Positions 11,627 through 20,709 of a stretch of DNA of 64,000 nucleotides are shown here, piece after piece. Under the pieces are notes generated by a model. The model was not told the origin of the DNA. It ran no database searches and worked only from the letters and a program-made list of their open reading frames with translations. Each line of letters begins with the position of its first letter. The stretch's first letter is position 1. This DNA comes from Paenibacillus sp. MBLB1832. GTDB lineage: Bacteria > Bacillota > Bacilli > Paenibacillales > NBRC-103111. The stretch lies in the NCBI RefSeq assembly GCF_032271945.1, contig NZ_CP130319.1, positions 265,001-329,000 on the forward strand, given 5' to 3'. Position numbers and translations under genes: made by a program.

Positions 11627-12601
11627 ATGTTAGAGAGCATTGCATTTTCCTTAGGGCCGATTCATGTCCGATGGTATGGCATTATTTTAGGAACAGCTGC
11701 ATTAGTGGGTCTGATGATAGCAATTAGAGAAGGGAAACGATTCCGTATCGTTCCGGATTTCTTCATGGATTTGTTATTGATCGGGGTACCGTCTGCCATT
11801 ATTGGCGCAAGGATTTATTATGTGGGCTTCCAATGGGCAGACTATAAGGATAATTTATGGGAAGTCTTCATGATCTGGCATGGCGGTATTGCGATATATG
11901 GGGCGCTGATCGGAGCCATTATCGGTACTTCTTTCTATATTAGAGCTAAAGGCTATAATTTCTTCCGCATCGCGGATATTCTGGCACCAGGGCTTATCGT
12001 TGGACAAGCGATCGGTCGTTGGGGCAATTTCATGAATCAGGAAGCACACGGGGGGCCAGTATCCGAGTCGTTCCTGAGAGATAGCCTTCATTTGCCTAAT
12101 TTTATCGTAAATCAAATGAATATTAATGGTGTATTCTACCACCCCGCTTTTCTGTATGAATCGGTATGGAACTTAGCTGGATTGCTTGTGCTTTTGTATT
12201 TAAGACGTAGACCGTTCTTGCGCGCTGGAGAGCTATTTATTAGTTACTTTATCTGGTATTCGATTGGACGCTTCTTTATTGAAGGAATCCGGACAGATAG
12301 CTTGGACATCACAGGGCCAGGATGGTTAGCCTCTTTGATGAATGCGCTGTGGTCGCCAATGAAGCTGGTATTTGAACCTGGCGAGTTGACGTATGGCGGC
12401 AATGTTCGGTTCTCGCAGCTATTATCGCTTCTGATTGTGATCGCGGCTATCGTGTTAATCATCGTTCGGAGGAAAAAAGGGTATGCTAACGAGAGATACG
12501 CCGACCCTATCGTGTCTACAAAGGCGATCGAGAAAAACCAGGTAGTAAAAGAGGAAGCGTCAGATGAAGGAGTCGACTATGATTCAAACCGTACTGTTTG
12601 A
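11627..12601 (+). CDS. lgt: Prolipoprotein diacylglyceryl transferase
   Basis: A 324-residue integral membrane enzyme that moves diacylglycerol from phosphatidylglycerol to the lipobox cysteine of prolipoproteins. About seven hydrophobic segments and the family signature GRWGNFMNQEAHGG (from about residue 128) are seen. It is longer than the usual 270-280 residues because of a charged C-terminal tail of about 40 residues after RRKKGY. Its last 23 bases overlap the start of ppaX. Lipoproteins likely to use it here include the solute-binding proteins at 49230 and 58250. Confidence 0.97.
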   Translation: MLESIAFSLGPIHVRWYGIILGTAALVGLMIAIREGKRFRIVPDFFMDLLLIGVPSAIIGARIYYVGFQWADYKDNLWEVFMIWHGGIAIYGALIGAIIGTSFYIRAKGYNFFRIADILAPGLIVGQAIGRWGNFMNQEAHGGPVSESFLRDSLHLPNFIVNQMNINGVFYHPAFLYESVWNLAGLLVLLYLRRRPFLRAGELFISYFIWYSIGRFFIEGIRTDSLDITGPGWLASLMNALWSPMKLVFEPGELTYGGNVRFSQLLSLLIVIAAIVLIIVRRKKGYANERYADPIVSTKAIEKNQVVKEEASDEGVDYDSNRTV

Positions 12602-13238
12602 TTTGGACGGCACGATCGTTGATACGAACGAGTTAATTGTGCAATCCTTTCTGCATAGCTTGGAAGGCGAAACACCAGAACCCCTCAGTAGGGAGCGCAT
12701 TATTCCGAATATGGGGCGTCCGTTGGTAGAGCAAATGGAGTTTTTTACAGGGAAAAAGGAAGTAGAAGCGCTGATTACGAAGTATCGGACATTTAATCTA
12801 GCCAAACATGACGAATTAGTCAGAGAATTCCCGCATGTACGCACGGTAATGACGAAGCTTCATGAGAATGGCATTAAGATCGGTATTGTAACGAGCAAAA
12901 TCAGACAAACGACTTTGATGGGGCTAAAGCTATGCGGCCTAGATGCATTCGTTAGTACGATCGTCACTGTGGAAGATGTGAAAGAAGCGAAGCCGAATCC
13001 AGAGGGCATCCTTGCAGCACTGAAAGAGCTGGGGAGTCGTCCTGAGGAAACGATGATGGTAGGCGATAGTCATTATGATATCGAGGCAGCGCAAAATGCG
13101 GGAGTTACTTCGGTTGGGGTCGCCTGGTCATGGAAGGGTCGCTCCTATCTGGAGCAGTATAACCCTGATCATATCGTTGAAGATATGTTCGATCTGCTGC
13201 CGCTCGTTGGTATTTTGGCGGATGTGAAGGCTGATTGA
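12579..13238 (+). CDS. ppaX: Pyrophosphatase PpaX (HAD family)
   Basis: A 219-residue HAD-superfamily hydrolase with the nucleophile motif FDLDGTIVDT at the N-terminus, TSK (motif II), a motif III lysine (KEAKPNPEG) and GDSHYDIEAA. In Bacillus PpaX hydrolyses the pyrophosphate made when HprK dephosphorylates HPr-Ser-P, so it pulls that reaction; the hprK linkage supports the call over a generic phosphoglycolate phosphatase. I chose ATG 12579 over ATG 12564 because a perfect AAGGAG lies 6 bases before it. It overlaps lgt by 23 bases. Confidence 0.92.
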   Translation: MIQTVLFDLDGTIVDTNELIVQSFLHSLEGETPEPLSRERIIPNMGRPLVEQMEFFTGKKEVEALITKYRTFNLAKHDELVREFPHVRTVMTKLHENGIKIGIVTSKIRQTTLMGLKLCGLDAFVSTIVTVEDVKEAKPNPEGILAALKELGSRPEETMMVGDSHYDIEAAQNAGVTSVGVAWSWKGRSYLEQYNPDHIVEDMFDLLPLVGILADVKAD

Positions 13239-13726
13239 GGAATACGGAGAAATTCCCGGTTGAAGGACCGAATGCGTTATGGAAAATTTATCACACGGTG
13301 AGTAAATGGAAGGCCATTAAGAATTTTGTATTTATCCAAATTACCCGGTACTCTCCTTCGTTACGTATGAAAAACTGGATTTATCGGCACGTGCTGGGGA
13401 TGACGGTCGGGGAGCAGACGGCTTTCGCCTTGATGGTGATGGTGGATGTGTTTTTTCCAGAAAAGATACATATAGGCAGCAATACGATTATTGGTTATAA
13501 CACGACGATCCTCGCACATGAATATCTTACGAAGGAATATCGACTAGGCGATGTGCGCATAGGCTCGCATGTCTTGGTCGGGGCGAATACAACGATTCTT
13601 CCTGGCGTGACGATTGGTGATTATGCGATTATCGGCGCTGGATCAGTGGTACATAAGGATGTGGCTCCGCATAGTTTTGTAGCTGGCAATCCGCTGCAAG
13701 TTATCCGTGCGGGTAGCGTGGAGTAG
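13235..13726 (+). CDS. Hexapeptide-repeat acyltransferase (YvoF-like)
   Basis: A 163-residue left-handed beta-helix acyltransferase with hexapeptide repeats such as IGSNTI, IGYNTT, IGSHVL, VGANTT and IGDYAI, ending in the typical AGNPLQVIRAG. It is probably a trimeric, CoA-dependent acetyltransferase; the acceptor is unknown. It starts with TTG overlapping the ppaX stop (TTGA), with AAGG 4 bases upstream, so it is translationally coupled. Its position matches yvoF of Bacillus. Last gene of the hprK unit; a terminator follows. Confidence 0.88.
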   Translation: MRNTEKFPVEGPNALWKIYHTVSKWKAIKNFVFIQITRYSPSLRMKNWIYRHVLGMTVGEQTAFALMVMVDVFFPEKIHIGSNTIIGYNTTILAHEYLTKEYRLGDVRIGSHVLVGANTTILPGVTIGDYAIIGAGSVVHKDVAPHSFVAGNPLQVIRAGSVE

Positions 13727-13748
13727 TGTAGGCTTGATCTTTATTAAA

Positions 13749-13775
13749 TGGGTGTCCTCTTGGGGGCGCCTTTTT
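13749..13775 (+). terminator. Intrinsic terminator after the hprK operon
   Basis: GGTGTCC pairs with GGGCGCC (two G-T pairs) and is followed by five T. It separates the hprK unit from the his promoter. Confidence 0.7.
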
Positions 13776-13847
13776 CGTTGTTATCAGGAGAGTGAGTCGG
13801 AACCAGTTGACCCATATGGGTTTATATGCCATTCTTGGTTCTGATGA

Positions 13848-13876
13848 TTGACGCTCTAGGGGATACGTGATAAAAT
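13848..13876 (+). promoter_or_regulatory. Sigma-A promoter of the his operon
   Basis: TTGACG at 13848-13853 and TAAAAT at 13871-13876 with an ideal 17-base spacing, about 100 bases before hisZ. No T-box leader is recognisable in the interval. Confidence 0.8.
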
Positions 13877-13910
13877 AGCCGTACATTCTTTATTTTGGTA
13901 GTATGGTAGC

Positions 13911-13920
13911 ACGTTAACGT
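13911..13920. repeat. Perfect 10-bp palindrome in the hisZ leader
   Basis: ACGTTAACGT lies about 35 bases downstream of the -10. It could be an operator half-way between promoter and ribosome-binding site; no regulator is assigned. Confidence 0.35.
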
Positions 13921-13978
13921 AGTAAAGTAAAAAACGAATGAATGAACTTGAATATATTCCACTTATTGAGGTGAGACG

Positions 13979-15166
13979 GTGTCGAAGCCAAAAGTATTTG
14001 AAAAACCGCTAGGTGTGAAAGATTATTTGCCTGAAGCGGTAACGAAACTTAGAAATATAGAATCCCGTGTGTTGGCATGTATGGAACGCTGGGGTTATAA
14101 CCAGATCATTACACCTACACTTGAATATTACGATACAGTCGGCGTTGCAAGCTCGACAGAAGATAAGAAGCTGTTCAAGCTGTTGGATCGCAAAGGGAAA
14201 ACCTTAGTGCTTCGCTCAGAGCTGACAGCTCCGATCGCGCGTGTAGCTTCTTCGCTTTTAAAAGAACAAGAATTTCCGCTTCGCCTATCCTATCATTCGA
14301 ATGTTTTTCGCTCGATCGAAGAGGAAGCGGGCCGTGATTCCGAGTTCTATCAAACGGGCGTCGAATTGATCGGTGACGCTTCATCCGAAGCTGATGCTGA
14401 GGTCGTTGCACTTGCCATTGCTTCTCTACAGGCGGCGGGTGTTGAAACGTTTAAGATCGCGCTCGGTCATGTGGGCTTCTTGAATGGTTTGTTCCAAGAA
14501 ACTCTGGATGGACGTACAGATGCACAGCTAACTCTGAAGGAGCATTTGCTCAGTCGTGATTATGTGGGGTACCGAGAAGCGATCAAGTCGTTATCTCTGA
14601 CACCTGACGTAGAGCGTGAGCTGAATGGTGTGCTGAGATTACGTGGCGGGGATGAGATTTGCGAACAGGCCCGCATGGTTACTCAGCATCCGATTGCACA
14701 GGACGCGATCCGACATTTGTGCGAAGTATGGGACGTGCTGAAGGCTTACGGCGTCAGTGAGCACGTGGTGATTGATTTAACAATGATCGGAGATTTCTCC
14801 TACTATACGGGTATGACGTTTGAAGGTTATGCCGCTGATCTTGGCTTCCCTGTGTGCAGCGGAGGTCGATACGACAACCTGTTGAGCCAATTCGGGCGTC
14901 CAGCGCCAGCGACAGGTTTTGCGCTTAAGACGAATCGGATTCTTGAGGTGACGGGGAAAGAGCAAGTCTCACAAAAGAGACGTGTACTCATTGTCTATGA
15001 TGCGGAGCATCGTGCAGAGGCGTTGCAGTTGGCTAAGGATATGCGGAGCGATATGGGTAATGCTGCTATGGTTGTCACACAGCTCATACAAGTTCAAAAC
15101 GGTAAGCCTGTCGAAGTGCGTAGAGACGGATATCAGGATGTGTTTCAATTGATCACAGCAGAGTAA
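13979..15166 (+). CDS. hisZ: ATP phosphoribosyltransferase regulatory subunit HisZ
   Basis: A 395-residue paralogue of histidyl-tRNA synthetase that lacks aminoacylation and instead forms the hetero-octamer with short-form HisG, giving histidine feedback control to the first pathway step. Class II synthetase-like blocks are seen ([35 protein letters not shown]). It is needed here because HisG at 15208 is the short form. The start is GTG with GAGGTG upstream. First gene of the his operon. Confidence 0.95.
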   Translation: MSKPKVFEKPLGVKDYLPEAVTKLRNIESRVLACMERWGYNQIITPTLEYYDTVGVASSTEDKKLFKLLDRKGKTLVLRSELTAPIARVASSLLKEQEFPLRLSYHSNVFRSIEEEAGRDSEFYQTGVELIGDASSEADAEVVALAIASLQAAGVETFKIALGHVGFLNGLFQETLDGRTDAQLTLKEHLLSRDYVGYREAIKSLSLTPDVERELNGVLRLRGGDEICEQARMVTQHPIAQDAIRHLCEVWDVLKAYGVSEHVVIDLTMIGDFSYYTGMTFEGYAADLGFPVCSGGRYDNLLSQFGRPAPATGFALKTNRILEVTGKEQVSQKRRVLIVYDAEHRAEALQLAKDMRSDMGNAAMVVTQLIQVQNGKPVEVRRDGYQDVFQLITAE

Positions 15167-15207
15167 ATCCGTTAGTGAGGGAAGTAAGTAAGGAGGAGGT
15201 TGGAACG

Positions 15208-15843
15208 GTGGATGACATTCTAAAAGTAGCGATGCCGAAAGGCCGTATCTATAAACAAGCAGCGAAGCTGTTTCATAAAGCGGGATTGCCGATTCCAGAG
15301 GATTTGGAAGAAGGACGCCGTCTCATTATCCCTGTGCCTGAGGCCAGGATGGAATTTATTTTAGCCAAACCAGTTGATGTGCCTACATATGTCGAGTATG
15401 GTGTAGCCGATATCGGGGTGGTAGGTAAAGATGTGTTGATGGAAGAGAATCGGAACGTCTATGAATTGCTCGATCTGGGTATCGCGCGCTGCCGCATGTC
15501 GGTTATTGGGCTGCCTGATTGGAAGCAAGTGATCAATCCGCGTGTAGCGACCAAGTATCCGAACGTGGCATCACAGTATTTCCGTGAGCAAGGTCAGCAG
15601 GTTGAAGTAATCAAGTTGAACGGATCCATTGAACTCGCACCGCTGATCGGTCTTGCTGACCGCATCGTCGATATGGTGGAAACAGGGCAAACCTTAAAAG
15701 AAAACGGGCTTGTGGAGCAAGAGGAAATTTTCCAAATCACGAGCCGCTTAATTGCGAATCGTGTGAGCTACAGGATGAAGAACGACTCCATCCAACGGTT
15801 GTGTGATCTGCTGCAGGCGGTATTGCCGACAGCTAAGCTATAG
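15208..15843 (+). CDS. hisG: ATP phosphoribosyltransferase catalytic subunit, short form
   Basis: A 211-residue enzyme that condenses ATP and PRPP to phosphoribosyl-ATP, the committed step to histidine. Motifs are [10 protein letters not shown] at the N-terminus, [11 protein letters not shown], and the PRPP-binding [19 protein letters not shown]. It lacks the C-terminal regulatory domain of long-form HisG, so it depends on HisZ. The start is GTG 15208, chosen because AGGAGGAGG ends 8 bases before it; the in-frame GTG at 15175 has no such site. Confidence 0.96.
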   Translation: MDDILKVAMPKGRIYKQAAKLFHKAGLPIPEDLEEGRRLIIPVPEARMEFILAKPVDVPTYVEYGVADIGVVGKDVLMEENRNVYELLDLGIARCRMSVIGLPDWKQVINPRVATKYPNVASQYFREQGQQVEVIKLNGSIELAPLIGLADRIVDMVETGQTLKENGLVEQEEIFQITSRLIANRVSYRMKNDSIQRLCDLLQAVLPTAKL

Positions 15844-15860
15844 ATGAAAGGATGATGAGA

Positions 15861-17147
15861 ATGCGGATTATGCCAGCATCCGAATTTCAATTAAACCGCG
15901 AGGTCGAATACGGCTCCCCTAAGCAAAATGAATCCGTCCGCCGCATCATCGATGAGGTGCGGCAGGACGGCGACGCCGCGCTGCGCCGACTCGCGCAGCA
16001 GTTCGACGGCGTAGATGTCGCTGAGCTTCGCGTCAGCGATGAAGAGATCCAAGCGGCGTACGCACAGGTCGACGCCTCGTTCCTGGCGGCGCTGCGTCAA
16101 GCCGCCGCGAACATTCGTGCGTTTCATGAGAAGCAGAAACGCAATTCCTGGATGGACCTGCAGCCGGACGGCAGTCTGCTGGGCCAAATCATCCGACCGC
16201 TGAAGCGGGTCGGATTGTACGTGCCCGGAGGGAAGGCGGCGTATCCGTCCTCGGTGCTCATGAACGCCATCCCTGCGATCGTTGCAGGGGTGCCGGAGAT
16301 CGCGATGGTGACACCGCCGTCCACCGCGGGCGAAGAAGTGATTAACCCGCATATTCTCGTGGCTGCAGCCGAAGCGGGTGTGAAAGAGATCTACCGCGTA
16401 GGCGGGGCGCAGGCGATCGCCGCGCTGGCCTACGGCACAGCATCAATCGCGCCGGTCGATAAAATCGTCGGCCCGGGCAACATCTACGTCGCGCTGGCGA
16501 AGCGCTACGTGTTCGGCGTCGTCGATATCGACATGATCGCCGGCCCTACCGACATTGTCGTGCTCGCCGACGAGCACGCCGATCCGCAGTACATCGCGGC
16601 CGACTTGCTGGCGCAGGCCGAGCATGATGAGATGTCACCGTCGATTCTGGTGACACCTTCGCGCGAGCTTGCCGAGGACGTTCGGCAAGAGCTCTGGCGG
16701 CAGCTGGACGTGCTGCCGAAAAAAGCCATTGCTTCCGTGTCCACGGCGACGAAAGGCGCGATCCTGCTTGTCGACTCACTCGATGAAGGCATCGACGTCG
16801 TCAATCGCTTGGCGCCTGAGCACTGCGAGCTGCTTGTGCAGGAGCCATTCACATGGCTGCCGCGCATCGAAAATGCAGGTGCCATTTTCCTAGGCGCCTA
16901 CAGCACAGAGCCTGTCGGCGATTATTTCGCCGGACCGAACCATGTGCTGCCGACGAATGGCACAGCCAGATTCTCATCGCCACTGAATGTGGACGATTTC
17001 CTCAAAAAATCAAGCGTTATTCACTATAGCAAAGAAGCGTTACTCGCGAACGGCGACATGATCATGACACTGGCTCGAAACGAGGGGCTGGAAGGACATG
17101 CGCGCGCAGTGGAGATTCGACTCAAAAAGGAAGGGAAGTTAAAGTAG
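15861..17147 (+). CDS. hisD: Histidinol dehydrogenase
   Basis: A zinc- and NAD-dependent enzyme of about 428 residues that oxidises histidinol in two steps to histidine. Motifs are [44 protein letters not shown], and EHCELL and [14 protein letters not shown] with metal and base residues. The start is uncertain: ATG 15852, 15855 or 15861 are in frame, and 15861 has the best spacing to AAGG at 15847-15850. The first 900 bases are markedly richer in G and C, with GCG/GCC/CGC codons, than hisG and hisB on either side. Confidence 0.95.
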   Translation: MRIMPASEFQLNREVEYGSPKQNESVRRIIDEVRQDGDAALRRLAQQFDGVDVAELRVSDEEIQAAYAQVDASFLAALRQAAANIRAFHEKQKRNSWMDLQPDGSLLGQIIRPLKRVGLYVPGGKAAYPSSVLMNAIPAIVAGVPEIAMVTPPSTAGEEVINPHILVAAAEAGVKEIYRVGGAQAIAALAYGTASIAPVDKIVGPGNIYVALAKRYVFGVVDIDMIAGPTDIVVLADEHADPQYIAADLLAQAEHDEMSPSILVTPSRELAEDVRQELWRQLDVLPKKAIASVSTATKGAILLVDSLDEGIDVVNRLAPEHCELLVQEPFTWLPRIENAGAIFLGAYSTEPVGDYFAGPNHVLPTNGTARFSSPLNVDDFLKKSSVIHYSKEALLANGDMIMTLARNEGLEGHARAVEIRLKKEGKLK

Positions 17148-17756
17148 ATGGCTGAACAGGATCAAGTAAGAACTCGCACAGCGAGTGTAGCCCGCAAGAC
17201 CAATGAAACGGACATCAAGCTCTCCTTTGAGGTAGATGGAACAGGAATTTCCGAGCTCCAAACGGACGTTCCATTTTTGAATCATATGCTGGATCTCTTC
17301 ACGAAGCACGGTCACTTTAATTTGAAAGTGGATGCCAAAGGCGACATTGAAATCGACGACCACCACACGGTGGAGGACATCGGCATTTGCCTAGGTCAGA
17401 CGCTGCGCGAAGCGCTCGGCAACAAACGCGGGATCAAACGCTATGCGAGCGTGTTCGTACCGATGGATGAAGCGTTAGCGCAGGTTGTGATCGATATTAG
17501 CAACCGTCCGCATTTTGAATACCGTGCAGAGTATCCGACAGCGAATGTTGGCAGCTTTGAAACACAACTGGTTCAGGAATTCCTATGGAAGTTCGCGCTT
17601 GAAGCGCGCATCACGTTGCATGTTATCGTGCATTACGGACAAAACACACATCACATGATCGAAGGCGTGTTTAAAGCGTTAGGACGTGCGTTGGATGAAG
17701 CGACATCGATTGATCCTCGTGTGCAGGGGGTTCCTTCGACGAAGGGAGTGCTGTAG
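17148..17756 (+). CDS. hisB: Imidazoleglycerol-phosphate dehydratase
   Basis: A 202-residue manganese-dependent dehydratase that turns IGP into imidazole-acetol phosphate. The histidine-rich metal motifs DDHHTVEDIGICLG and THHMIEGVFKALGRAL are intact, and PFLNHMLDLFTKHG is near the N-terminus. It is monofunctional: there is no fused histidinol-phosphatase domain, consistent with a separate HisJ at 19828. It begins directly after the hisD stop, and its Shine-Dalgarno GGAAGG lies within the hisD end. Confidence 0.97.
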   Translation: MAEQDQVRTRTASVARKTNETDIKLSFEVDGTGISELQTDVPFLNHMLDLFTKHGHFNLKVDAKGDIEIDDHHTVEDIGICLGQTLREALGNKRGIKRYASVFVPMDEALAQVVIDISNRPHFEYRAEYPTANVGSFETQLVQEFLWKFALEARITLHVIVHYGQNTHHMIEGVFKALGRALDEATSIDPRVQGVPSTKGVL

Positions 17757-17758
17757 GC

Positions 17759-18364
17759 ATGATCGCCATTATTGATTACGGAATGGGCAATTTACATAGC
17801 GTGAGCAAGGCCGTGGAGCGGCTCGGCTATGAAGCGCTCGTTACGGGGGACCCGGAACGGATTCTAGCGGCAGAAGGAGCGATCCTACCTGGCGTTGGCG
17901 CGTTCGGGGATGCGATGGAGCATCTGCGTGAGTCAGGGTTGGATGCGACGGTGAAGCAATACGCAGCGTCCGGCAAACCTTTGCTGGGCATTTGCTTAGG
18001 CATGCAGCTGCTGTTCTCTAGCAGTGAAGAGCATGGGGAGCATGAAGGGCTAGGCCTTCTGCCAGGTTCGGTTGTGCGTTTCCGCGGAGACTACAAAGTG
18101 CCGCACATGGGCTGGAATCGTCTGAGCTACAGACAGAGTGAGAGTCCTATTTTTACAGGGATTGAGGAAGGGCACGTGTATTTCGTACACTCCTTCCATG
18201 CGAAGCCGGAGCGCGAAAGCGATCTGTTGGCGGTCACAGATTACTATCAGCCTGTAACGGCGATTGTAGGCCGTGAGAACGTCTACGGCATGCAATTCCA
18301 CCCGGAGAAAAGCGGAGAGATCGGCATGAAGCTGTTGGGCAATTTTTTGACCCTTTGTAAATAA
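17759..18364 (+). CDS. hisH: Imidazole glycerol phosphate synthase, glutaminase subunit
   Basis: A 201-residue class I glutamine amidotransferase that supplies ammonia to HisF. The nucleophile Cys is in GICLGMQLLF, the His-Glu pair in GMQFHPEKSG, and the oxyanion region in PGVGAFGDAM. It starts 2 bases after the hisB stop. Normally hisA lies between hisH and hisF; here hisF follows after 30 bases and hisA is absent. Confidence 0.97.
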   Translation: MIAIIDYGMGNLHSVSKAVERLGYEALVTGDPERILAAEGAILPGVGAFGDAMEHLRESGLDATVKQYAASGKPLLGICLGMQLLFSSSEEHGEHEGLGLLPGSVVRFRGDYKVPHMGWNRLSYRQSESPIFTGIEEGHVYFVHSFHAKPERESDLLAVTDYYQPVTAIVGRENVYGMQFHPEKSGEIGMKLLGNFLTLCK

Positions 18365-18394
18365 GTATTGAACGGTCTCGAGGAGGTGCTGAGC

Positions 18395-19153
18395 ATGTTA
18401 GCCAAAAGAATTATCCCTTGCCTCGACGTCAAGGATGGCCGGGTCGTGAAAGGCGTTAATTTCGTCAATTTGCGCGATGCTGGCGATCCCGTCGAGCTTG
18501 CGGCAATTTATGATAGGGAGGGCGCGGACGAGCTTGTGTTCCTCGATATTTCGGCTTCCGTTGAAGGGCGAGCAACGATGGTTGAGGTCGTTCGTCAGAC
18601 GGCTGGCGAGATTACAATTCCGTTCACGGTTGGCGGCGGTATTTCGAGCGTCGATGACATGAAGCGTCTCCTTCGCGCAGGTGCGGACAAGATCGGGATC
18701 AACACGGCGGCGGTGCTGAATCCTCAGCTCGTATCGGATGGCGCGCGTAAGTTCGGTTCACAGTGCATCGTAGTGGCCATTGACGCGAAGTTCAATCCCG
18801 AGTGGGGCGAGTGGGAAGTGTACACGCATGGTGGACGCAAACCGACAGGCATCCCAACGCTGGTATGGGCGAAACGTGTGGAAGAGCTAGGTGCAGGTGA
18901 AATTCTGTTAACGAGCATGGATGCAGATGGTACGAAGGATGGCTTTGATATCAAGCTGACGCGTGCGGTATCCGAGCTGTTGACGATTCCCGTGATTGCT
19001 TCTGGCGGAGCGGGGAAAGCCGAACATTTCTATGACGTGTTTACCGAAGGCAAAGCTGATGCTGGATTAGCGGCGACGATTTTTCACTATAAAGAGTTAA
19101 CGATCGATGGGGTCAAGGCAGACCTGAAAGGTAAAGGGGTTGAGATTCGATGA
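18395..19153 (+). CDS. hisF: Imidazole glycerol phosphate synthase, cyclase subunit
   Basis: A 252-residue (beta-alpha)8 barrel that makes IGP and AICAR from PRFAR and ammonia. It is identified as HisF rather than HisA by [12 protein letters not shown] near the N-terminus (Asp11), [20 protein letters not shown] (Asp130 region) and the C-terminal LAATIFHY. The start at 18395 is set by AGGAGGTG six bases upstream; an earlier in-frame ATG at 18368 lacks support. The ATGA overlap with hisIE couples translation. No second barrel gene (HisA) is found in this cluster. Confidence 0.97.
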   Translation: MLAKRIIPCLDVKDGRVVKGVNFVNLRDAGDPVELAAIYDREGADELVFLDISASVEGRATMVEVVRQTAGEITIPFTVGGGISSVDDMKRLLRAGADKIGINTAAVLNPQLVSDGARKFGSQCIVVAIDAKFNPEWGEWEVYTHGGRKPTGIPTLVWAKRVEELGAGEILLTSMDADGTKDGFDIKLTRAVSELLTIPVIASGGAGKAEHFYDVFTEGKADAGLAATIFHYKELTIDGVKADLKGKGVEIR

Positions 19154-19806
19154 CATTTTCAATAGATCAGATCAAGTTTGACGCTCACGGTCTTGTTCCT
19201 GCGATTGTGCAGGATGCCGGAAGCAAAGAAGTGCTGATGCTCGCTTACATGAACAGTGAGTCCTTGCATCGCACGATTCAAACAGGCGACACGTGGTTCT
19301 GGAGCCGTTCTCGCAATGAGCTTTGGAATAAAGGAGCAACTTCTGGTCATACGCAAAAGGTAAAAGCACTTCGCTACGACTGCGATGCAGACACGCTGCT
19401 CGTTCTTGTTGACCAAGTGGGACCTGCTTGCCACAATGGCACGTACTCCTGCTTTACATCCAACATTGCCGTGGAAGGTTCAGCCCAAGAAACTGCTCCT
19501 GCTGCCGCCACTGGCGATCGTTTCGCCATTCTAGGCGAGCTTGAAGCGGTTATTGCTTCCCGTGACGCGGAGCGTCCTGAGGGTGCGTATACGACTTACC
19601 TTTTCGAAAAAGGGGTCGATAAAATTCTCAAGAAAGTCGGCGAAGAAACAGCGGAAGTCATTATTGCAGCTAAAAATAAAGACAATGACGAGCTTCGCTA
19701 TGAAGCGAGCGATCTTATTTTTCACTTAATGGTCCTTTTACGTAATAATAAATTGCCATTGGATGATATTATGAAAGAGCTGGCGAATCGTCACGTTAAA
19801 AAGTAA
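19150..19806 (+). CDS. hisI: Bifunctional phosphoribosyl-AMP cyclohydrolase / phosphoribosyl-ATP pyrophosphatase
   Basis: A 218-residue fusion. Residues 1-110 are the cyclohydrolase (HisI) with [24 protein letters not shown] and the zinc-type CHNGTYSCF. Residues 125-218 are the pyrophosphatase (HisE) with [20 protein letters not shown] and [10 protein letters not shown]. They carry out steps 2 and 3 of histidine synthesis. The ATG overlaps the hisF stop (ATGA). Confidence 0.97.
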   Translation: MTFSIDQIKFDAHGLVPAIVQDAGSKEVLMLAYMNSESLHRTIQTGDTWFWSRSRNELWNKGATSGHTQKVKALRYDCDADTLLVLVDQVGPACHNGTYSCFTSNIAVEGSAQETAPAAATGDRFAILGELEAVIASRDAERPEGAYTTYLFEKGVDKILKKVGEETAEVIIAAKNKDNDELRYEASDLIFHLMVLLRNNKLPLDDIMKELANRHVKK

Positions 19807-19827
19807 ACGACCTGGAGTGAATTCACG

Positions 19828-20634
19828 ATGTTGATTGATTATCATACACATCATGTGCGCTGCGGTCATGCCTCTGGGGAACTGGAGGAATACGTCAAAC
19901 GCGGCATCGAGATCGGGCTTACCCAATTGGGGCTTTCTGATCATATGCCGCTTTTGCATGTCGATCCGCAGACGTATTGGCCAGAAATGGCGATGCCGAT
20001 GGAGGAGCTTCCCCGTTATGTGGAAGAATGCCTTCACCTGAAGGAGAAGTACAAGGATCAGATCGATATTCGCGTAGGATTGGAAGGCGATTACATTGAG
20101 GGTCATGAAGCTCAGATCGCAGCGATTATACAGGCATATCCTTGGGATTATGTGATCGGATCGGTCCACTTTTTAGGTGAGTGGGATATTTCTGATTTTA
20201 GACAGCTGGCGGGTTGGGAAGGTAAGGATATTTTTGCAGTTTATACCCAATACTACGAGGCAGTGAAGCAAGCAGCTCGAACGGGGCTGTATGATTATAT
20301 CGGCCATATCGATATGATCAAACGATTCGGTTATGTGCCGGATCGCGATACATGGGAGCTCGAGAAAGCAGCGCTGGACACCGTGAAAGAGTGCGGACTG
20401 GCGATTGAACTGAATGCTTCTGGTCTGCGTCATCCGTGCAAAGAGATGTTCCCTAGCAGACGTATGTTGGAGTATTGCCATAAGGTGGGAATCCCTGTGA
20501 CGCTTGGCTCCGATGCGCACCAGCCGGAACGGTTGTCTCAGTATTTGGATGAAGCTAGAGAGCTATTGAAAACGATTGGATTTAACGAAATAGCCACATT
20601 TTCTGCTCGAAAACGACATCTTGTGACTTTTTAA
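19828..20634 (+). CDS. hisJ: Histidinol-phosphatase, PHP family
   Basis: A 268-residue PHP-domain metallophosphatase that removes phosphate from histidinol phosphate. Metal-binding motifs are DYHTHHVRCGH at the start, LSDHMPLL, GSVHFLGEWDI, GHIDMIKRFG and GSDAHQPERL near the C-terminus. It lies 21 bases after hisIE and matches the separate phosphatase of Bacillus. With it the cluster covers every histidine step except HisA and the aminotransferase HisC. Confidence 0.95.
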   Translation: MLIDYHTHHVRCGHASGELEEYVKRGIEIGLTQLGLSDHMPLLHVDPQTYWPEMAMPMEELPRYVEECLHLKEKYKDQIDIRVGLEGDYIEGHEAQIAAIIQAYPWDYVIGSVHFLGEWDISDFRQLAGWEGKDIFAVYTQYYEAVKQAARTGLYDYIGHIDMIKRFGYVPDRDTWELEKAALDTVKECGLAIELNASGLRHPCKEMFPSRRMLEYCHKVGIPVTLGSDAHQPERLSQYLDEARELLKTIGFNEIATFSARKRHLVTF

Positions 20635-20651
20635 ACGTGACATGAATCATG

Positions 20652-20657
20652 TATAAT
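20652..20657 (+). promoter_or_regulatory. Possible -10 element before the prs paralogue
   Basis: TATAAT is an exact -10 match 53 bases before the ATG at 20710, but no good -35 is present at 17-18 bases. It may give the gene its own transcript besides read-through from the his operon. Confidence 0.4.
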
Positions 20658-20709
20658 AAGTAGGACAGACTGAATTTATTTAATGAACCTTCGGAGGTAA
20701 CCAGTAACC

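Noticed and set aside
16443..16893. Antisense and +1 frame ORFs in hisD
   Set aside because: They follow from the high GC of this stretch; hisD itself is intact.
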